A stretch of DNA of 48,192 bases, taken from the NCBI RefSeq assembly GCF_900659635.1, contig NZ_CAACVB010000035.1, forward strand, positions 1 to 48,192, written 5' to 3'. Positions 44,347 to 48,192 of this stretch are shown piece by piece; within the stretch, counting starts at the first letter, position 1; each line of letters opens with the position of its first letter. Below the pieces are notes generated by a model. It was not told the DNA's origin. It worked only from the letters and a program-made list of their open reading frames with translations, and did no database searches. The translations under genes were made by a program, and so were the position numbers. This stretch comes from Actinomadura roseirufa. GTDB taxonomy: Bacteria; Actinomycetota; Actinomycetes; Streptosporangiales; Streptosporangiaceae.

Positions 44347-45243
44347 TCAGGAGGCGGCCGTCTCCGGGGTCCGGATCGCCTGGATGACCCCGGCGAGCCC
44401 GTTGGAGCCCTCACCGGCGTCGACGGCGCGCCAGAAGAGGTTCCGGAGGGCGGTGGGACCGGCGACGTCGATCCCGGCCTCGCGGGCGGCCTCGATGACG
44501 TGGTCGGCGCCGACCGCCTGCATCCGGAGGCTGTTGGCGCCGCCCGGGGAGACGCCCGCGTCGATCTCCTCCGCCATGATGCGCAGGAACCCCATCGGGC
44601 CGTCGCTCGCCAGGCTGCCCACCAGGTCGCTCGCGAACGGCCGGTACTGCTCGGCGGAGACACCGGCGGTCTCCAGCAGCGCGATGGAGTGCATGAACGC
44701 CGAGAGCGTGGACCAGAACAGGTACAGCTGGGCCTGGTAGTACAGCATCGCGAGGCCCGGGTCCGTCCCCACGTAGGTGGCGTCCCCCAGCTCGCCGAGG
44801 GTCTCGCGGTGCCGGTCCAGGACGCTCTCGGACCCGCTGTAGAAGACGTACGCGCCCGGCCGGCCGATGCCCGGCGGCGGGACCATGATCCCACCCGGCA
44901 GGAGGTCCGCGCCGTGCTCGGACGCCCAGTCGCTCGCACGGCGCAGCTCGTTCGGGCTCCCGGAGCCCAGGTTGACCAGGACGCGGCCCTTCAGCGCGCC
45001 GGTCGCGCCGCCGAGCGAGTCGTACATGGCCGTGTAGTCGGTCTGGCTGATGATGATCAGCTCGGACGCGGCGAGCGCCTCGGCGGGCGTCGCGGCGAGG
45101 GTCGCGCCCTGCTCCACCAGCGGCGCCGCCTTGGCCGCCGTCCGGTTCCACAGCGTGACCGGGTGGCCGCTCCGCAGGAAGGTGGCCGCCATCGCCGCGC
45201 CCATCGGGCCCAGGCCGACGACCGTCACCGGTGATCTCGACAT
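44347..45243 (-). CDS. Imine-reductase-like NAD(P)-dependent oxidoreductase
   Basis: 298 residues from ATG 45243, with AGGAG eight bases upstream. The N-terminal Rossmann domain starts VTVVGLGPMGAAMAATFLRS and has NRT for the NADP 2'-phosphate. The C-terminal helical domain (AMLYYQAQLYLFWSTLSAFM, then FASDLVGSLASDGPMGFLRI) resembles bacterial imine reductases, which reduce cyclic imines, more than the 6-phosphogluconate or 3-hydroxyisobutyrate dehydrogenases. It is divergent from an AfsR-type regulator, so it may be its target. Substrate unknown. Confidence 0.82.
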   Translation of the reverse strand: MSRSPVTVVGLGPMGAAMAATFLRSGHPVTLWNRTAAKAAPLVEQGATLAATPAEALAASELIIISQTDYTAMYDSLGGATGALKGRVLVNLGSGSPNELRRASDWASEHGADLLPGGIMVPPPGIGRPGAYVFYSGSESVLDRHRETLGELGDATYVGTDPGLAMLYYQAQLYLFWSTLSAFMHSIALLETAGVSAEQYRPFASDLVGSLASDGPMGFLRIMAEEIDAGVSPGGANSLRMQAVGADHVIEAAREAGIDVAGPTALRNLFWRAVDAGEGSNGLAGVIQAIRTPETAAS

Positions 45244-45260
45244 CGCGTTGCTCCTGAGTT

Positions 45261-45330
45261 CTCGGTGTTTCTGGTGCTTGTTTCTGGTGCTCGGTGTTTC
45301 TGGTGCTGGGTGTTTCTGGTGCTCGGTGTT
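45261..45330. repeat. Short repeats upstream of the imine-reductase-like gene
   Basis: Four copies of GTTTCTGGTGCT spaced 13, 16 and 16 bases lie in the divergent promoter region, just upstream of the oxidoreductase ribosome site. Confidence 0.85.
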
Positions 45331-45407
45331 CCCTCGTCCATCACCCTCGCGCCCGCCGCCACGGAAACGCTTCGGAGCAGTCCGTAGCGTTGATTACGCT
45401 GGTCTTC

Positions 45408-48192
45408 GTGCGTTTCGGGGTGTTGGGGCCGCTCACGGTACGGGCGGACGGCGGGGAGGCCGTCACCGTCCCCGAGCCCAAGGTCCGCACGCTGCTGGCC
45501 GTCCTGCTGGAGGGCCTGCTCACCGACCCGGGACGGCCCGTCTCCGCCGACCGGCTGATCGACGCGCTGTGGGGCGACCGGCCGCCCCGCAACCCCACCG
45601 GGACGCTCCAGGCGCGGGTGTCGCAGCTCCGCGGCGTCCTGGAAGGCGCCGAGCCCGGTGGCCGGGCGCTGGTGGCGCTGCGTCCCACGGGCTACGTGCT
45701 GGACGTCCCGCCGGACGCCGTTGACGCAGGACGTTTCGCGGCGCTCACCGTCCGGGCCGGGGAGTGCGCGGACGCGGCGGAGAAGGCGCGCCTCCTCGGG
45801 GACGCGCTGGCGCTGTGGCGCGGGCCCGCCTTCGACGGATTCACCGACGCGGAGTTCGCGCGCGCCGCGTCCGCGGGCCTGGAGGAACGGCGGCTGACCG
45901 CGCTGGAGGAGCGCGCCGAGGCACGGCTCGCCCCGGGCGAATCCGCAGGGCCTCCCGGGCGGGTGGCGGCGCAGGTGGTGGACGAGCTGGCCGCGGCCGT
46001 CGCGGGGCATCCGCTCCGGGAACGGCTGCGCGCGGCCCACCTGCGCGCCCTGTACCGGTCGGGGCGGCGGGGTGAGGCCCTCGCCTCCTACCACGAGCTG
46101 CGTGAACGCCTGGCCGACGAGCTGGGCATCGACCCGGGCCCGGCGCTGGTGGCGCTGTACCAGGCGATGCTCGACGAAGATCCGTCCCTGGACCCGCCGG
46201 CGCCGCGGGCTCACCGGGGAACCGAGGCACCCCGGGAAGAGACGCCCCGGGAAGGGGCTCTGCCCGCCGCGCCGCGCGTGCCCGTCCCGCTGGGGGAGCT
46301 GATCGGACGCGAGGACGCGGTGCGCCGGGCCCGCGCGTTCCTGGCGTCCGACCGGCTGGTGACCCTCACGGGCACCGGGGGCGTGGGCAAGACCCGGCTG
46401 GCCCTGGAGACGGCCGCGCGCTCGGCCGAGGACCACCCCGACGGGGTGTGGGTCGTCGAGCTGGCCTCCGGGCGCCCGGAGACGGCGGCGGAGGTCGCCG
46501 AGCAGGCCGCGCGCGTCCTCGGGCTGCGCGACGGCGACGGCTCCGGCGACCCGGTGGAGCGGCTCGCGGACGCGCTGCGGGCCCGCCGGACCCTGCTCGT
46601 CCTCGACAACTGCGAGCACGTCCTCGATCCCGTCGCCGAGCTGGCGGAACGGCTGCTGGCCGCCGCGCCGGGGCTGCGGATCCTCGTGACGGCGCAGGAG
46701 CCGCTGGGCCTGGCGGGCGAGCGGCTGCAGATCGTCCCGCCGCTGGACCTGCCCGGCCACGGCACCGCGCCCGAGGTGCTGGCGGAGTCTGCGGCGGTCC
46801 GGCTGTTCGTCGCGCGGGCCGCCGCGGCGGCGCCCGGGTTCGCGCTGGACGTGGCGTCCGCGCCCTGGGTCGCGTCGATCTGCCGGCGGCTGGACGGCGT
46901 CCCGCTCGCGCTGGAGCTGGCGGCGACCCGGGTCCGCGCGCTCGGCGTCAAGGAGCTGGCCGCGCGGCTGGACGACCGGTTCCGCGTCCTCGCCGGCGGC
47001 CGCCGCGGCGGGCCCGCGCGGCAGCAGACGCTCCGCGCGACGATCGACTGGAGCTGGGGCCTGCTCACCGGCCCGGAACGGGTCGCTCTGCGGCGCCTCG
47101 CCGTCCACGCGGGCGGCTGCACGCTGGAGGCCGCCGAGGAGGTGGGCGGCGCCGGCGTCGACGTGCTGGCCAGGCTCGTCGACCGGTCCCTCGCCGTCCG
47201 CGCCGGGGACCGCTATCGCCTGCTGGAGTCCGTCGCCGCCTACAGCCTTGAGCGGTTGGAGGAGTCCGGAGAGGCGGACGAGGTACGGCGGCGGCACGTC
47301 CTGTACTACACGGGCCTGGTGGAGCGCGCCGCGGACGGTCTCCGCGGGCCGGAGCAGTGCCGATGGCTTGAGCGACTCGACCAGGAGACCGCCAACCTGG
47401 GTGCGGCCCTAGAGCACGCCTCGGACCGTCTCAGCTCGGGAGACCTCGCCCTACGGCTGGTGAACGCGCAAGGCTGGTACTGGTACCTGCGTGGACGGTT
47501 CGGAGAGGCCCGGCGCGCGCTCGGCACGGCCTTGACGATCCCGGACGCCGATCCGGCTCCGATTACCAGGGCCAGGCTGATGGAAGCCCGGATGTGGCTG
47601 ACGGGCATCACGATGGCGTCCGGTGAAGGCACCGACTCCGAGGAGCTGCGCCAAGGGGCGCTGAAGGCGTACGCCCAGGCGGACGGCCTCGCCCGCGCGA
47701 AGGCGGAGTGGTTCCTCAGCCACGTCCACTGGCCGTACGGCGACCTGGCCGCGAACGAGGCGCGAGTCAACGGCGCGCTCGCCGTGTTCCGCGCGCACGG
47801 CGACCGGTGGGGCACCGCGGCGGCGCTCGCCACCCGCGCCAAGATGCTCATGGGCCACGGTGATCTGGACGGGATGCGGCGGGACGGCACGGAGAGCCTG
47901 GAGCTGTTCACCGCCCTCGGGGACGACTGGGGACGGCTGGAGGCCGGGGACGTCCTCAGCCGGCACGCCGAGGTCACCGGCGACCACGAGGCCGCCGGCC
48001 GGCTCCGCCGCGCCGAGCTGCGGCTCGCCGAGGAGCTGCGGATGTGGCCCGACGTCGCCTACCGGCTCGGCTGTCTCGGCCGCGTCGCGCTGCTGACCGG
48101 CGACCTCGCCGAGGCCCGCGCGCTGCACGAGCGGGCGCTGGCGCTCGCCGTCCGGCAGGCCGCCCGGTCGGCCGCGGAGTTCGCCGAGATCG
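45408..48192 (+). CDS. AfsR/SARP-type BTAD regulator with NB-ARC ATPase and TPR region, 3' end outside window
   Basis: At least 928 residues from GTG 45408; the frame stays open to the window edge. Order: an OmpR-type DNA-binding domain (VRFGVLGPLTVRADGG, ADRLIDALWGDRPPRNPTGT), a bacterial transcriptional activation domain (RFAALTVRAGECADAAEKAR, LYRSGRRGEALASYHELRER), and an NB-ARC-like STAND ATPase. The ATPase has P-loop TGTGGVGKT at about 321-329, Walker B LLVLDNCEHVLD and GVPLALELA. Alpha-helical repeats of TPR type follow. Such proteins activate secondary-metabolite or nearby genes when ATP and a ligand drive assembly. The start has no ribosome site, so it may be nearly leaderless. The divergent oxidoreductase is a likely target. 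Confidence 0.92.
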   Translation, partial: MRFGVLGPLTVRADGGEAVTVPEPKVRTLLAVLLEGLLTDPGRPVSADRLIDALWGDRPPRNPTGTLQARVSQLRGVLEGAEPGGRALVALRPTGYVLDVPPDAVDAGRFAALTVRAGECADAAEKARLLGDALALWRGPAFDGFTDAEFARAASAGLEERRLTALEERAEARLAPGESAGPPGRVAAQVVDELAAAVAGHPLRERLRAAHLRALYRSGRRGEALASYHELRERLADELGIDPGPALVALYQAMLDEDPSLDPPAPRAHRGTEAPREETPREGALPAAPRVPVPLGELIGREDAVRRARAFLASDRLVTLTGTGGVGKTRLALETAARSAEDHPDGVWVVELASGRPETAAEVAEQAARVLGLRDGDGSGDPVERLADALRARRTLLVLDNCEHVLDPVAELAERLLAAAPGLRILVTAQEPLGLAGERLQIVPPLDLPGHGTAPEVLAESAAVRLFVARAAAAAPGFALDVASAPWVASICRRLDGVPLALELAATRVRALGVKELAARLDDRFRVLAGGRRGGPARQQTLRATIDWSWGLLTGPERVALRRLAVHAGGCTLEAAEEVGGAGVDVLARLVDRSLAVRAGDRYRLLESVAAYSLERLEESGEADEVRRRHVLYYTGLVERAADGLRGPEQCRWLERLDQETANLGAALEHASDRLSSGDLALRLVNAQGWYWYLRGRFGEARRALGTALTIPDADPAPITRARLMEARMWLTGITMASGEGTDSEELRQGALKAYAQADGLARAKAEWFLSHVHWPYGDLAANEARVNGALAVFRAHGDRWGTAAALATRAKMLMGHGDLDGMRRDGTESLELFTALGDDWGRLEAGDVLSRHAEVTGDHEAAGRLRRAELRLAEELRMWPDVAYRLGCLGRVALLTGDLAEARALHERALALAVRQAARSAAEFAEI

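Noticed and set aside
45225..47297. 690-codon minus-strand frame opposite the AfsR-type gene
   Set aside because: Shadow of the plus-strand frame, which carries P-loop, BTAD and NB-ARC motifs without interruption.

Overview
The window is 48 kb of very high-GC DNA with dense genes, frequent GTG starts, ATGA and GTGA stop/start overlaps and strong G/C third-position bias. Gene content (AfsR-type regulator, WXG100 cassette, YbaB-like partner, GlxA-type AraC regulator, DUF5825 with a RiPP radical SAM enzyme, leaderless starts) points to a filamentous actinobacterium. An Actinomadura/Streptosporangiales-type genome is my best guess, by inference only. No tRNA, rRNA, CRISPR array or intact insertion sequence was seen.

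Region 1 (1-9955): a high-affinity phosphate uptake locus. A large membrane-anchored PstS-like protein is divergent from a tightly coupled pstC-pstA-pstB-pstS set. That set ends in a secreted protein with four Ig-like repeats and a polysaccharide-deacetylase-like C-terminus. A candidate PHO box lies between the divergent genes.

Region 2 (10000-16600): an XRE-type regulator with a repetitive hexapeptide linker, a low-GC gap, then a five-gene minus-strand cassette: YbaB-like protein, WXG100 protein, WXG100-like secretion-domain protein, a toxin domain related to anthrax edema factor/CyaA nucleotidyl cyclases, and a candidate immunity protein. This is the most striking system here.

Region 3 (16600-23300): a cytochrome P450 preceded by a 26-residue ORF that may be a P450-modified RiPP precursor; a decayed coding remnant; a STAS anti-anti-sigma factor; cspA with a terminator-like hairpin in its leader; a DEAD-box helicase; a DUF4097 lipoprotein.

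Region 4 (23570-30665): a RiPP-type locus with a B12-binding radical SAM C-methyltransferase, a DUF5825 partner, an 18-residue candidate precursor ORF, a divergent MFS exporter, a perfect inverted repeat as likely operator, and an AceE/transketolase-like ThDP enzyme.

Region 5 (30700-48192): small hypotheticals; a frameshifted ABC exporter with a divergent MarR regulator and paired operator palindromes; peptide deformylase; CocE-type hydrolase; a DJ-1/GlxA pair; a 48-residue basic protein with a long leader; a VOC protein; a GyrI-like protein; an orphan histidine kinase; a beta-lactamase-fold esterase; an imine-reductase-like oxidoreductase divergent from a large AfsR-type regulator that runs off the end.

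Across the window there are at least ten short tandem-repeat arrays. Arrays inside genes have units of 15 or 18 bp (9 bp in one very short case), and intergenic ones are 13, 14 or mixed 13/16 bp, so frame-preserving and frame-breaking periods sort by location.
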